DNA of 64,000 nucleotides from Galeruca laticollis. Taxonomy: Eukaryota > Arthropoda > Insecta > Coleoptera > Chrysomelidae. Positions 54,652 to 64,000 of the stretch are shown in pieces (positions within the stretch are counted from its first letter, which is position 1; every line of letters begins with the position of its first letter). Made by a program: the position numbers and the translations under genes. The stretch lies in the NCBI GenBank assembly GCA_963921935.1, contig OY998176.1, positions 88,166,910 to 88,230,909 on the forward strand. Direction: 5' to 3'. Under the pieces are notes generated by a model, which did not search any database, had not been told where the DNA came from, and saw nothing but the letters and a program-made list of their open reading frames with translations.

Positions 54652-55028
54652 CTTAGAAGAATAACCAATCTCTCTTCCGGTCCAATAGGTTGTTTATTGT
54701 AGTTGGTCCAGTTCTTTTGTAGGCATGGATATACTTTCTCCAAAAGATAGTTAAACATGGTAATCTCCATTCTCAAATATTCAAAAAATCGGTCTGGGTG
54801 CTGCTTGAGTTCAAAAAATAATGTACAGTACTGTCCAAACCGTTTGCGTGCTTTATTAATGGGATGTACAGAATAAATTCGGTCCACACTTCCCATTGTA
54901 ATAAGCCCGCGAAGCGTATCATTATCGAATAAAATCTCATCTTTACTGTGGAGAACATTGCTAATACTGAATTGAGTTTGAAAAATTAAAGCAATAAATC
55001 GCAACTTCTGTCTCCTAACTATGTGCAT
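54652..55028 (-). pseudogene. PIF/Harbinger transposase, first exon only
   Basis: From ATG 55028: MHIVRRQKLRFIALIFQTQF, then RIYSVHPINKARKRFGQYCT, LFFELKQHPDRFFEYLRMEI, FNYLLEKVYPCLQK and PIGPEERLVILLR. 'VHP-N--R---G-Y--LF-EL--D---F--Y-RM----F--LL--I-P-I-K--T--R-PI-PEERL--TLR' is the conserved N-terminal half of Harbinger transposases. It ends at CTAAG/GTAAGT, a perfect splice donor. The exon with the DDE nuclease, expected to the left, is missing because the accessory gene starts 190 bp away. Confidence 0.8.
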
Positions 55029-55033
55029 GTCTC

Positions 55034-55088
55034 CTGTCACGTCGCTTATATCGTCGCTTACCCCGTCGCTGTGCCTCTAGCCTCGTCG
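55034..55088. promoter_or_regulatory. GTCGCT repeat cluster near the Harbinger transposase start
   Basis: CACGTCGCTTATATCGTCGC and following bases hold GTCGCT three times at 13-bp spacing, then CGTCGT. Such spaced repeats upstream of a transposase ORF could be transposase-binding sites at the element's end (inference). Confidence 0.4.
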
Positions 55089-55974
55089 TTTCACTATGTT
55101 TGTACCCTAAGGAGGATAATATATGGGGCGGATTTTATTATTGTTTTTGTTATGTACCATGACTAAGTCAGGTTAAAAGTATTTCTTTGAACTGATCAGT
55201 TTGAATTTTGAATTGCACCCGACCGTATTTACAGTAGATCGCCTTGGTACCGTAGCTATCCGTTGTTTAACGGTTTGTATGTTATTTTATTTATGACATA
55301 CTATATTCTAGCTGAGTGTAAGTACATGTATAGCTGATAACTTGGTGCTGAATGTAGCTGAGTTATTTTTCATTTATTTTTCTTTCTTTCATTAATTCTT
55401 CAATAATTCAATGACATTTTAGTTGTAGTGCAGTCATTTTTAAATTTTTTTGCATCGTGTTAAATCATAATGTCTCACAACAAATTTGTCATTTGTTATA
55501 TATTTTTTTGTCACCTCTTGTAGAGACAATAGAACATTGGTGAGTTAACGAACCTGCTTTCTTCCTGTTTTCTTCATATTTGCTATGTTTAGAATAGGAC
55601 GAACATTTTGGCCGAGCAGAAACCTGGCTGGCGCCATTTTTTTTTGATATCATCAAGGATATTTTATAGTACTCACTCCCACTCACCGACTAAATGAGCT
55701 GAAGGCCCGAAATATTGTCACCGAAGATAGCTGGATTTATATGTAGCCCATATGGTCCATACTAGTGGAAGCTAGTGACCAATTTGGGTGGTTACATTGT
55801 GAGTATACCTAGACGGATATGTGAGAAATCTTGAAGCTTCAACCCGATATTGAATTTGGTGAGCAGATACTTAGATTATCCTCACCCGATTGGAGTTAAA
55901 TTGTAATAATTTACATATTATGAACTCCCTGATGTATATGCGAAATAAAAGCGAGGTAAAATATTTTTACTGGG
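55089..55974. other. Unassigned stretch
   Basis: No coding motif. It may contain the right end of the Harbinger element; no inverted terminal repeat was recognised. Confidence 0.45.
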
Positions 55975-56250
55975 TTAGTGTTTTAAATGGAACTCACTGT
56001 TTCTAGCTAATTCCACAACATATTGAAAATTGGTGAAAATTCTACAAAATTGAGAATTGTTGCGATAAATAAATATCATCATCAGAATGACAGAAGTTAC
56101 ATTTCATTTGATACCTACCTGATTTTTAGTAGTTATTTTTGGCTAGACCAAGAAATGACCGAACTTTTGATTCATTTTATATATTTTAATAGAAAAAAGA
56201 AGAAAATGTGATATTACAAATATTGAAGCTTAGATATTATTAGCCTTATG
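55975..56250 (+). repeat. Penelope left inverted terminal repeat
   Basis: TTAGTGTTTTAAATGGAACT...AAGCTTAGATATTATTAG; pairs with the complement of 58630-58904. Shared blocks include TTTTTGGCTAGACCAAGAA and TTTGATACCTACCT. Confidence 0.9.
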
Positions 56251-57301
56251 GTGATAAAATGTCACACTAAAACACCACAAGCACAAAAAGCTAGAAAATG
56301 TGCTCAACCAGTTTGGATCAAAGAAGAATGTAAGAAATGGTTTAAAGTGAGAGACTCCTTAGACAACTACATAGAAGTTGTACATTCAGAACTCACGTCC
56401 AAATTACATCCAGTAGAATTTTACTGTTTAGATGACAAAACTAGAGAAAGTGTCAGCACGATAAAGCATAAGGAATTCAAGAAACAAGAACAAAAGCTAC
56501 AGAAATTGAACACACACAACATAGAATTCAGTACTCTAAACATCTTGAAACTGTAAGTACCTACACACCAACATACTTCGCACCACGATTTGAAAACCTT
56601 TCAAACACTAATTTTACAGATAGTGAAATAGATATTTGTTAAATAAAGGTTTAAAGTACAGTATACCACCAAAATTTGCGAATAATATTAAACAAAATAT
56701 AGCTACAGAATCAGAAATAGCTTTAAAATGTAATTCTAATAATTTTCTTTATGAGAAATTAAAAATTGCCAATTTAATCAAAAATATTGAACTATCAAAA
56801 GTTAAACGTCAAACAAAAAATGGCATTACAGTTTTAAATGCAATCAACAAGAAAGTAGGAGATAATAACCAAACAGTTACAAAATCTGACAAGGGGAACA
56901 TAACTGTCATATTGACAACTGAAAATTATAATTCAATGACTATAGAATCAGGCGATGTAAAAGTTCTTAGAGCAGACCCAACAAAAAAGGTTTCTAATAA
57001 TGTAAGGGATATTGTTAATAATTCAAGTTATCTTTTAAGTGATCACGAAAAGTGGTCTATCATATTTAAGAATCCTCATTGTCCACAATTATATGGAACC
57101 GTTAAATTACATAAAATAATGAAATCAATTAGACCTGTAGTTTCTTATGTTAATACTCATAATAATATATTGGCAAAGAAGCTTAACAATATACTTAATA
57201 GTTACGGATATGCATCTAAATACTTAATTAGAAATTCAATAGAACTAATCATCAAAAAATTAAAAGCAATCAACTTGCAAGATAACCACATTCTTATTTA
57301 A
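56248..57301 (+). pseudogene. Penelope-like protein, N-terminal region
   Basis: MVIKCHTKTPQAQKARKCAQ begins at ATG 56248 at the inner edge of the left repeat. A first frame ends at 56556. In another frame FAPRFENLSNTNFTDSEIDI leads to LNKGLKYSIPPKFANNIKQN, the conserved 'NLS---LT--E---L-KGLKF' start of Penelope proteins. Then TKSDKGNITVILTTENYN (fingers) and HCPQLYGTVKLHKIMKSIRP ('P-LYG-PKIHK--- -RPIVS'). It ends at TAA 57299-57301; the next motif continues in the same frame, so this is a simple in-frame stop. Confidence 0.85.
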
Positions 57302-57800
57302 TTTGATGTTACTAATATGTACACTAAAATTCCTCCTAAAGAATGTCTAATACTTGTGAGAAAATTACTAGAAGATAAAAATATTAATCCAGGAATAATA
57401 TCAGATATACTTAATTTATTTGATGCATGTATTAATTAGAATTATTCCACGTTTGGAAATAAGATATATATTCAAAATGAAGGTTTACCAATGGGAAGCC
57501 CTATATCACCTATTTTGGTAAACATTTACATGGACAGTTCAGAAAGAAAGATCTTTGGAAGTAATATTTCGAAAAATGTTTTATTTTGGTATATATATAT
57601 ATATATGTAGATGATATATTAGCTTGTTTTATGGGTGGTAAACGACGATTAGATGTTTTTTTCATCCACATTGATAATTTACACCCAAAAATTTAATTTA
57701 CATTGGAAGTTGAAGAAAATAGCTAAATCAATTTTCTTGATTCAAAAATTAAGTTAATAATGTACTTGATTATTCAATTTACCGAAAACCAACACACACT
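57302..57800 (+). pseudogene. Penelope reverse transcriptase palm, slippage-frameshifted
   Basis: FDVTNMYTKIPPKECLILVR (palm A), then a TAG at 57437-57439, then GLPMGSPISPILVNIYMDSS (motif B) and NVLFW. After that lies (TA)n at 57590-57606 and VDDILACF, with the catalytic YVDD at 57604-57615. The 17-base TA tract moves YVDD out of frame with the preceding motif. A further stop follows in the thumb. Confidence 0.85.
57590..57606. repeat. (TA)n tract at the YVDD codons
   Basis: 17 bases of alternating TA between NVLFW and VDD codons; 15 or 18 would keep the frame. Confidence 0.9.
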
Positions 57801-57803
57801 GAT

Positions 57804-58532
57804 GTGACAATTCCATATAGTTCCAATCACACCATGTCACATAAAATAGCGGCATATAATTCAATGATACATAGAGCATTTTCTGTTCCTATGAACAAAT
57901 GTAATTTTGATAGAGAGATTAAAACAATTAGACAAATAGCAACATCCAACGGTTATCCATTACATATGATAAAAAAGCCAATTAATAAAAAAGAGGAAGA
58001 AGTGGCATTACAACTAATATTTCCTAAACAAACTGATGAAATAAAAACTTATAAATCCATCCCATATGCAGGAAATATTTCTAATAATATTTCAAAGATA
58101 ATATCTTTAGCAACGAATACAACAATTTCTTTTAAAACAAAAAGTAACGTAAGTACAAAATTGTTGAATGTAAAAACAAAAATACCAAAATTGAAGAAAT
58201 CATATATATATGAACTCAAATGTCCAGAATGTAATGCTGTCTATTTGTGTCAGACCCTTAGAAATTTTTAAATCCGACACAGTGACACTTACGAGCATAC
58301 AGATTAAAACAACCAGATAAATCCCACTACGCAAAACATTTATTTGACACCAATCATTTATTGACACACCTAACACAGAACTAGAAGTGCTGCATATTTG
58401 TGAAAAGAAACAAGAACTGGATTTTTTTGAAGAACTGGAAATTAGAAGACATTTAAGAAACCCACAATATGAAGTCGTCAATGAACAAATAAATCTAGGG
58501 AGTTCTCCACTAATAAACTGTCTTCTTAAGTG
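57804..58532 (+). pseudogene. Penelope C-terminal region with GIY-YIG endonuclease
   Basis: MSHKIAAYNSMIHRAFSVPM and EIKTIRQIATSNGYPLHMIK are the usual thumb/linker ('H---K---I--LI-R'). From 58200 SYIYELKCPECNAVYLCQTL matches the GIY-YIG core ('YKIKC--C---YIGQT'), with YLCQT for YIGQT. Further pieces after stops: HYAKHLFDTNHLL and, frame-shifted, LEVLHICEKKQELDFFEELE near 58381-58440. The protein would both nick the target and copy the RNA. Confidence 0.8.
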
Positions 58533-58629
58533 ATAATTGTAAAGATCAGAAGATATAGTTTTCCTGGTTTTCTATATAATTGCACAGTTATACTGATCTT
58601 AATTGGAAAAATTATATCCAGCATATCAC

Positions 58630-58904
58630 CATAGTGCTAATAATATCTAAGCTTCAATATTTATAATATCACATCTTCTTATTTTTTCTATTAAAATATA
58701 TCAAGTAAATCAAAAGTTAGGTCACTTCTTGGTCTAGCCAAAAATAACACTAAACATTAGGTAGGTATCAAATGAAGTGTAAATTCTGTCATTCTGACAA
58801 TGATATTTATTTATCGAAACAATTGTCAATTTTTTAGAATTTTCAACAATTTTTATTATATTGTGGTATTAACTAGAAACCGTGAGTTTCATTTAAAACA
58901 CTAA
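58630..58904 (-). repeat. Penelope right inverted terminal repeat
   Basis: Reverse complement of 55975-56250 at most positions; ends CATTTAAAACACTAA. Related single copies at 770-866 and about 59595-59640. Confidence 0.9.
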
Positions 58905-60275
58905 TATGAGTAGATTCCACGAAGTAAGGGTCGAGACAGTTAATTTTTACTGGGTGTTCTAGTATATTTTTTGCCCGAATTTTCCATATAGTCGATGTAA
59001 GCTTAAAGTGGAGAAAAATTAAATATGTGGAACTTCGGAGCGAACAATCTAGTAAAACATTTTCTCAACATTATGAAACAAGTTTTACCAATTTATGTGT
59101 GTTATATACAACCCATATCACCGAATTCTGGGAAAATGAAAAGCAGTTATAAATAATTCACCTTCTTTTTATACGCGATACTAATATTCCAGATATTCAA
59201 AAACCTCTTGCGTTCGCCCCAATTTCCGCTTTATCCTAATATCATTTCCCAGAACAATGCTTTTGATGTAAAAATCAATACACGTGTTGTAAAATTAAAT
59301 ATATAAAACCCATAAAAGAGACATCGGAGCTGAATATCAACAAACAGAGAGGATTTTGTATGGTTCTGTTGCCCATGAAGATGTAATGGTATACATGGGA
59401 AATATAGAAAACAGAATATGTTTTTTACTAAATAGGTCGTAAAACGAGCGGGCGATGAAATAAAGCGAACTTTACCGGTAATCTGCAACTGGTGTTCATA
59501 TTTCCAGTACTTTTTAGTGCAAATCAATTTAGAAATTACTATTTTGCTTTGCCAACTGAGAAATAAATTGTCGAAAATGTCCTAGTTCACCACTATTTCA
59601 AATGAAACTTACCATTTCTAAATAATTCCACAATATAATGAAAACATTAAAATTCCTAGTTCATCAATTATTAGGAACGTACTTTGTACTTCCAATATTA
59701 TTTATAGAGAGTAAACAGTTTGAAAATGTATAATATGTTACCGTGAAAGACCGAAACCTGGAGAATGTCGACATATACCAAATACCTCGGTGAAAGGCAT
59801 ATTTTATTTTATTCTTAGCTCTAGAGAGATACGCGATGCGTATTGTATGCGCCATGGTAACATTCAAATTAAATCGTATATATATCTTAAAAAGTACATT
59901 ATATTAGAATTACAAGTTGAGTAAATGATTTTCTATAATTCGCGTATAAAAGAGACTTCATGAGTTCGACCCTGACCGAATACAGAGAATCTGTGTTCAA
60001 TGTGGGCTCTGATTATTTCCAAAGTTGCTAAGTATTAACAAAGTAATAATTGTGAATTTTGTGTAGGGATACAGTAAGTGCATTTGCTGGTATCTTCAAA
60101 ATTAAATTATTGACAACAAAGTGTACGATATCTGTGTATTAAACAATTTCAGTTTCATTCATTCTATATTGTTATTGATAAGGAACCGGTCTCATTAGCT
60201 GGATAATTACTATCGCAGGCCAATACACCTGTTTTATCAGGTTACAGGTCCGTGTTATTTTTCGGACACTTCATC
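58905..60275. other. Spacer with Penelope repeat fragment and possible I-2 leader
   Basis: 59595-59640 (CAAATGAAACTTACCATTTC...AATTCCACAATATAATGAAA) is a diverged piece of the Penelope left repeat. From about 59930 to 60275 the sequence is probably the 5' UTR of I-2 or a short promoter: GCGTATAAAAGAGAC at about 59943 is TATA-like. Nothing else recognised. Confidence 0.45.
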
Positions 60276-61165
60276 ATGAACCCCAACCAAAATGTTTCGA
60301 CTCTTCCACATTCTCAGTCTAGATTGGATATTTCCCGAACCTATTCATCAGCAGCTTCAATCCCCATCTTCACTTCAAAAGAACCAGCAATCGTCTTCAG
60401 TGCATTAGAAAACAATCGTCTTCAAGATTACCTAATTCCTCTGGGTAGTATAATCCAGCCAAAAAACATACTCTTTTCATCCCGTTTATCAAACAACCGG
60501 ATATGCATGTATTTATCCAGTAAACATCTAGTAGAAACTTTCATGAATGACTACGGACAAATAGAAAACTAATATCAACAGCAGAAAGAATCCTTCTCTC
60601 AAATGTGAACCAATCTATACATCATAATATACTGAATAATGGATTACAAAAAAATAGTTTAGCCCCTGTTTCACCCATGACATTTCTGATAATTGGTGCA
60701 TCTCTACCGGAGTATACTCACATATTGAGTTTCAGAAGACAAGTATTCGTCCGCTCACACAACTTACAGCTTCCAGGTTCATTTATACTTGATTTCGACA
60801 ACACTTCCTAAGGAATATTCGAATCTCCAGACAATATAGTTTGCTACAATTGCAAAATATAAGGCTACATATCCTCTCAATGTTCTGAACCTATAATACA
60901 ACCTACAGTACTTCCTCATGTATCAAATAAAATTCCTTCAGCACCGTCTCAAACATTTAGACTAACGCAACCAACAAATACAAAAGCTGTCTGTGATAAC
61001 CCACAAATACTTACAACTATGAAAACTTCTCAAGCCACTGTCGATACAAGCCAACCATAACGAAATGTTGACGAAATCGATTCACCTGAAGTGAGTCCAC
61101 CTATCACACAGTGCAATGAATTCCCTGTATCAAAGCATAAGTCAAAAGCAAAGTTCAGCTCTAAC
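60276..61165 (+). pseudogene. I-2 ORF1, N-terminal part
   Basis: Starts at ATG 60276 (MNPNQNVSTLPHSQSRLDIS). IVFSALENNRLQDYLIPLGS, SRLSNNRICMYLSSKHLVET and ILSFRRQVFVRSHN correspond block by block to I-1 ORF1. The zinc knuckle near 60840-60890 reads CYNCKI-stop-GYISSQC, with an in-frame stop and Tyr in the His position. A frameshift lies at about 60570-60605. The Pro/Thr/Ser-rich tail ends at 61165 where SatTE copy D enters. Confidence 0.8.
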
Positions 61166-61167
61166 TC

Positions 61168-62174
61168 AAATAAACGGTTTTAAAGATTAAAACTAACTTT
61201 TCCGCATCTGCGGCCCTTAACAAAATTCTATCATAAAATTGTTACTTGTATACACTTGGGGGGATGTATCGTACTAACAATCCGAAATTTCTCCAAAAAT
61301 AACCGAAAATTTAGTATATATGGATTTATAGGACCCGCTGTACTCGCTCTAGTCAACTGAAAACCAACAGGGTAGATCTGTGAGACACCTTGAACAATAT
61401 TCAATCATAAAATTGATCAATCGTATACTCTCTGGAGGCTGTATCATGCTAACAAAATGAAAATTCTCCAAAACTGATAAAAATTTGGTACTTTAAGTAC
61501 CATAGCACCCGCTGTACTGGCTGTAGTGAGCTGAATATCAATAGGGTTTCTCTTTGAGACGCTGTGAAAAATATCGTATTATAAAATTGGTCACTTGTAT
61601 ATACTTCGGAGGCTGTATCGTGCTAACAAACTGAACCTTCTCCAAAAATGACAAAAATATCGTACTTAATGTACTGTAGCACCTGTTGTATTGGCTCTGG
61701 TGAACTGAAAATCAATAGGGTTCATTAGTGAGACGTCCTGAGTAATATTCAATGATAAAATTGGTGACTTGTTGAACTTCGGAGGCTGTATCGTGCTAAC
61801 AAACTGAAATTTCTCAAGAAATTACAAAATGTACTACTTCAAGTGCCATAGCTCCCGTTGTACTGGCTCTGGTGAGCTGAAAATCAATAGGGTTCATTTG
61901 TGACATATCCTCAACAATATTCCATAATAAAATTGATGATTTATTGCACTCCGGACGCTGTATCGTGCTAACAAGACATGTAAGTAAAAGTGGCCGACGA
62001 CAACGACGCCGACGACGACGGCGACATACACACAGGATTTTTTTTCTAAAAACCGTTTTCTCGTGTTGTTGTTGGAAAACGTAAAAATAAATCAAAAAAA
62101 ATTCTCAAAATTCCAACTTTTTTTGGGATAAACCAATATTTTTCCCGCATATTAGATAGGTTGAGCGGAAAAGT
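61168..62174 (-). mobile_element. SatTE copy D (minus orientation) inside I-2 ORF1
   Basis: AAATAAACGG at 61168 to GCGGAAAAGT at 62174, 1007 bp, with the repeated GGAGGCTGTATCGTGCTAAC landmark at 172-176-bp spacing and a (CGA)n tract at about 61995-62024. I-2 ORF1 coding sequence is found on both sides, giving clear element borders. No duplication of flanking bases is visible. Confidence 0.9.
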
Positions 62175-62184
62175 GAAAATTAAG

Positions 62185-62430
62185 ATAGCAATTCAAAGTT
62201 AATACAATCACTCAAACCGGCCAAAACATTTATCGAAAACCATTCTCCTCCTTTTGTGCTCAATTTCGATCAACTTATTCTTTTGCTAAGCAGTCTAAGC
62301 GGATCTTCAGATCCCATTAGTATTATGAAAGAGTATACTCCAGATATTTTAGCACTGACTAGTATGATACGTCTAATATATCCCCACGTAAAAGATAAAT
62401 CAACGAAGCGCAAACTAACTTTACTTTAAA
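62185..62430 (+). pseudogene. I-2 ORF1, C-terminal part
   Basis: Codons read SKLIQSLKPAKTFIENHSPP, then YTPDILALTSMIRLIYPHVK and STKRKLTLL. The second block aligns with YTEEITEVTDLLTTIYPYLK of I-1 (about 26620-26680). It shows that SatTE copy D interrupts a once-continuous ORF. Confidence 0.7.
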
Positions 62431-62530
62431 AGAAAATTTTCGCTCATTTCGGTGATAATTTCTTAGATGACGGAAGCGACGCCTCTCAGTTAAGCCAGAA
62501 CTTACACAAACAAATTCATTCCTTAAATTC

Positions 62531-63110
62531 ACATCAATACTACAATGGAATATTGATGGATTTTTCCATTGCCTTGCTATGCTTCAACTCCTTATTGCTG
62601 AACAAACTACGGACATAATATGTCTGCAAGAAACCAACTTAAGCCTTCAGAAAATATACAACTCTGTATCATTCAAATGTTCTCGAAAAGATAGAGTCAT
62701 AACCAACAATATATCGAGTGGTGGCGTAGCAACATTAGTTAAGGATACATTAGAAGCAAGTTTATTCCCCGTAACTTGGAAGCCATAGTTGTTAAAATTA
62801 AGTCAGAAGATGTTTATTTTATTTGTAATCTCTATCTACTGTCAAGCACTTCTACAACTTACAACGAACTAAAAGATTTGTTTAGACAGATACCGGCTCC
62901 TTGCATTATAGTAGGAGATTTTATTAGTCACAACATTAACTGGGGCTCGTTTCATACTGATGCTAGAGTTTGTGCGACCCCCAACTTTCTCCTTGCCTTT
63001 TTTGGGAAGCCCTTCAGTACACATACGTGAGTGATTACCATCCTATCCTTATCAAGAACTCAGCCGTCCTGACTCTTGAAAGTTTTGTTCCGAAATGGAA
63101 AATAGGATAG
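62531..63110 (+). pseudogene. I-2 ORF2 endonuclease
   Basis: TSILQWNIDGFFHCLAMLQL, TDIICLQETNLS (catalytic Glu), SSGGVATLVKDTLEASLF, frame change near 62775, then FICNLYLLSSTSTTYNELKD, APCIIVGDFISHNINWGS (usual GDFN is GDFI) and YVSDYHPILI near 63030. A deletion and stops separate the last two. Confidence 0.75.
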
Positions 63111-64000
63111 GCAAACTGGACAGAATTTGGATCCCACTTCAACCACGAAATGCTGGAATGTACGATGACCGACGAATGAATCCTTAAATAATTTCAACAG
63201 AATTATTCTAAGAAGTGCAGAACTCTTTATACGAAAAACTATGAGGACAAACAAAAAACGAATCCCTGTACAATGGTGGAATACGAAATGTCATACGTCT
63301 ATTGGTGCCGCCAAAACAGCACTTAATAAGTACAAGAGGCACAAGACAATCGAAAATAAAATAGACTTCAAAAGGCTCCAAGCGAAGGCACAGCTTGTCA
63401 TCAAAACAGCTAAGCAAACATCATGGTCAAAATATGTTTCCGAAATAAACAGCGCCACTCCCATCAGTGAAGTATGGGAAAGAATAAGAAAAGTTCCAGG
63501 ACTAAAGTATACACCAATATTATCTCGACTAAAGATTATTGATGCAGTCACAGCCTCTCCTCAGCTAATGTCCGATGCTTTAGCCAATCACTTTAAAAGT
63601 TTGTCTTCAAACCGCGATTATAATAATACTTTCCTTGAAAACAGATTAGTGGTGGAAAATTCAGAGCTACTTCAAGACGAAGACGAAAACTCTCCACTAA
63701 ACATACCCTTCTCTATGGAGGAACTTGAAAATGCACTTTATAGCATGAAATATGCTAGTCCTGGACCTTCCTGAATCTGAGAAAACACTCCTTCTCCAAT
63801 TATTCAACTGTGTCTGGAAACATAATCAATTTCCTTCAACATAGTCAACAGCGTACATTCTACCTTTTCTGAAAAACCAAAAGTCAAGTTTAGAACCTGA
63901 CTCGTACCGACCTATAAGTTTAACCTCTTCAATGTGCAAGTTAATGGAGAAAATGGTTGATTACAGATGAATGTGGACCTTGGAAACATCAGAATGTTTA
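63111..64000 (+). pseudogene. I-2 ORF2 linker and first RT motif
   Basis: RIPVQWWNTKCHTSIGAAKT, DFKRLQAKAQLVIKTAKQTS, EINSATPISEVWERIRKVPG and SMEELENALYSMKYASPGPS correspond to the region preceding RT in I-1. After a stop at 63772-63774 the last bases give YILPFLKNQKSSLEPDSYRP then ISLTSSMCKLMEKMVDYR, the first RT motif. The element continues past the window. Confidence 0.75.

Larger units (their letters stand above)
55975..58904 (+). mobile_element. Penelope-like element with inverted terminal repeats
   Basis: 2.93 kb. The interior reads forward and encodes a Penelope-type reverse transcriptase and a C-terminal GIY-YIG endonuclease. It is framed by ~275-bp inverted repeats (55975-56250 and 58630-58904) that are roughly 88% alike by eye and begin TTAGTGTTTTAAATG. 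Penelope elements are known for terminal repeats in direct or inverted orientation. Stops and frameshifts make this copy defective. Confidence 0.9.
60276..64000 (+). mobile_element. I-2: second I-like non-LTR retrotransposon, cut by window end
   Basis: ORF1 and ORF2 resemble I-1 in order and motif but differ in many residues, so it is a related but distinct family. ORF1 is split by SatTE copy D. ORF2 runs through endonuclease into the first RT motif and beyond the window edge. Confidence 0.8.

Overview
The window is a transposon-dense, AT-rich stretch of an animal genome, most probably an insect. Three copia-type elements use the tRNA-Met(i) internal primer site (GGTTATGGGCCCA and variants) known from Drosophila copia. 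With them are Ty3/gypsy, I-clade, RTE-like, Penelope, pogo, Harbinger and THAP-bearing remnants. No bacterial operon, CRISPR array, rRNA or tRNA gene was seen, and no complete host gene could be identified. Almost every recognisable coding region is a broken transposable-element (TE) gene.

Layout. 1-3055: unassigned, with a stray Penelope terminal-repeat fragment. 3056-4049: the first of several ~1-kb elements built round a ~173-bp tandem repeat (called SatTE here). 4113-4487: an orphan 124-aa ORF. 4797-4937: a long (AT)n tract. 5611-5787: the C-terminal end of a non-LTR element. 7398-12892: a gypsy element (gypsy-A) with both LTRs, invaded by an unclassified GC-richer segment, an 83-bp tandem array and a deleted second gypsy (gypsy-B). 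13222-15011: two SatTE copies head to head, forming a large palindrome. 15463-18102: a pogo-like DNA transposon sitting at a TA inside a gypsy integrase fragment. 20136-30850: copia-1, carrying a minus-strand gypsy (gypsy-C) and a nearly full-length I-like non-LTR element (I-1). 31440-31990: the 5' end of another gypsy. 33070-34669: a 1.6-kb unit bounded by 28-bp inverted repeats, with a split, broken THAP-domain gene. 35208-36500: hairpins and a GC-rich MITE-like unit. 37080-41642: copia-2, decayed. 42033-46657: copia-3, very young, with perfect 5-bp target duplications, lying inside an old gypsy. 47690-48760: RTE-like endonuclease remnant (minus). 48874-49834: a SatTE copy. 52033-53060: foldback hairpins. 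53790-55088: remnant of a PIF/Harbinger element with its BESS-type accessory gene. 55975-58904: a Penelope-like element flanked by ~275-bp inverted repeats. 60276-64000: a second I-like element (I-2), interrupted by a SatTE copy and cut by the window end.

The genes do not form a pathway. What can be read is a layered insertion history: copia-3 into gypsy-D, gypsy-C and I-1 into copia-1, gypsy-B into gypsy-A, pogo into gypsy-E and SatTE into I-2. The most unusual items are the SatTE family (a dispersed satellite in a fixed ~1-kb frame), the THAP unit, the Penelope element with inverted terminal repeats and a (TA)n slippage frameshift next to its catalytic YVDD, and the pogo element with a PHD-like tail and a matched subterminal module at both ends. 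All family assignments come from reading motifs by eye; no database search was run.
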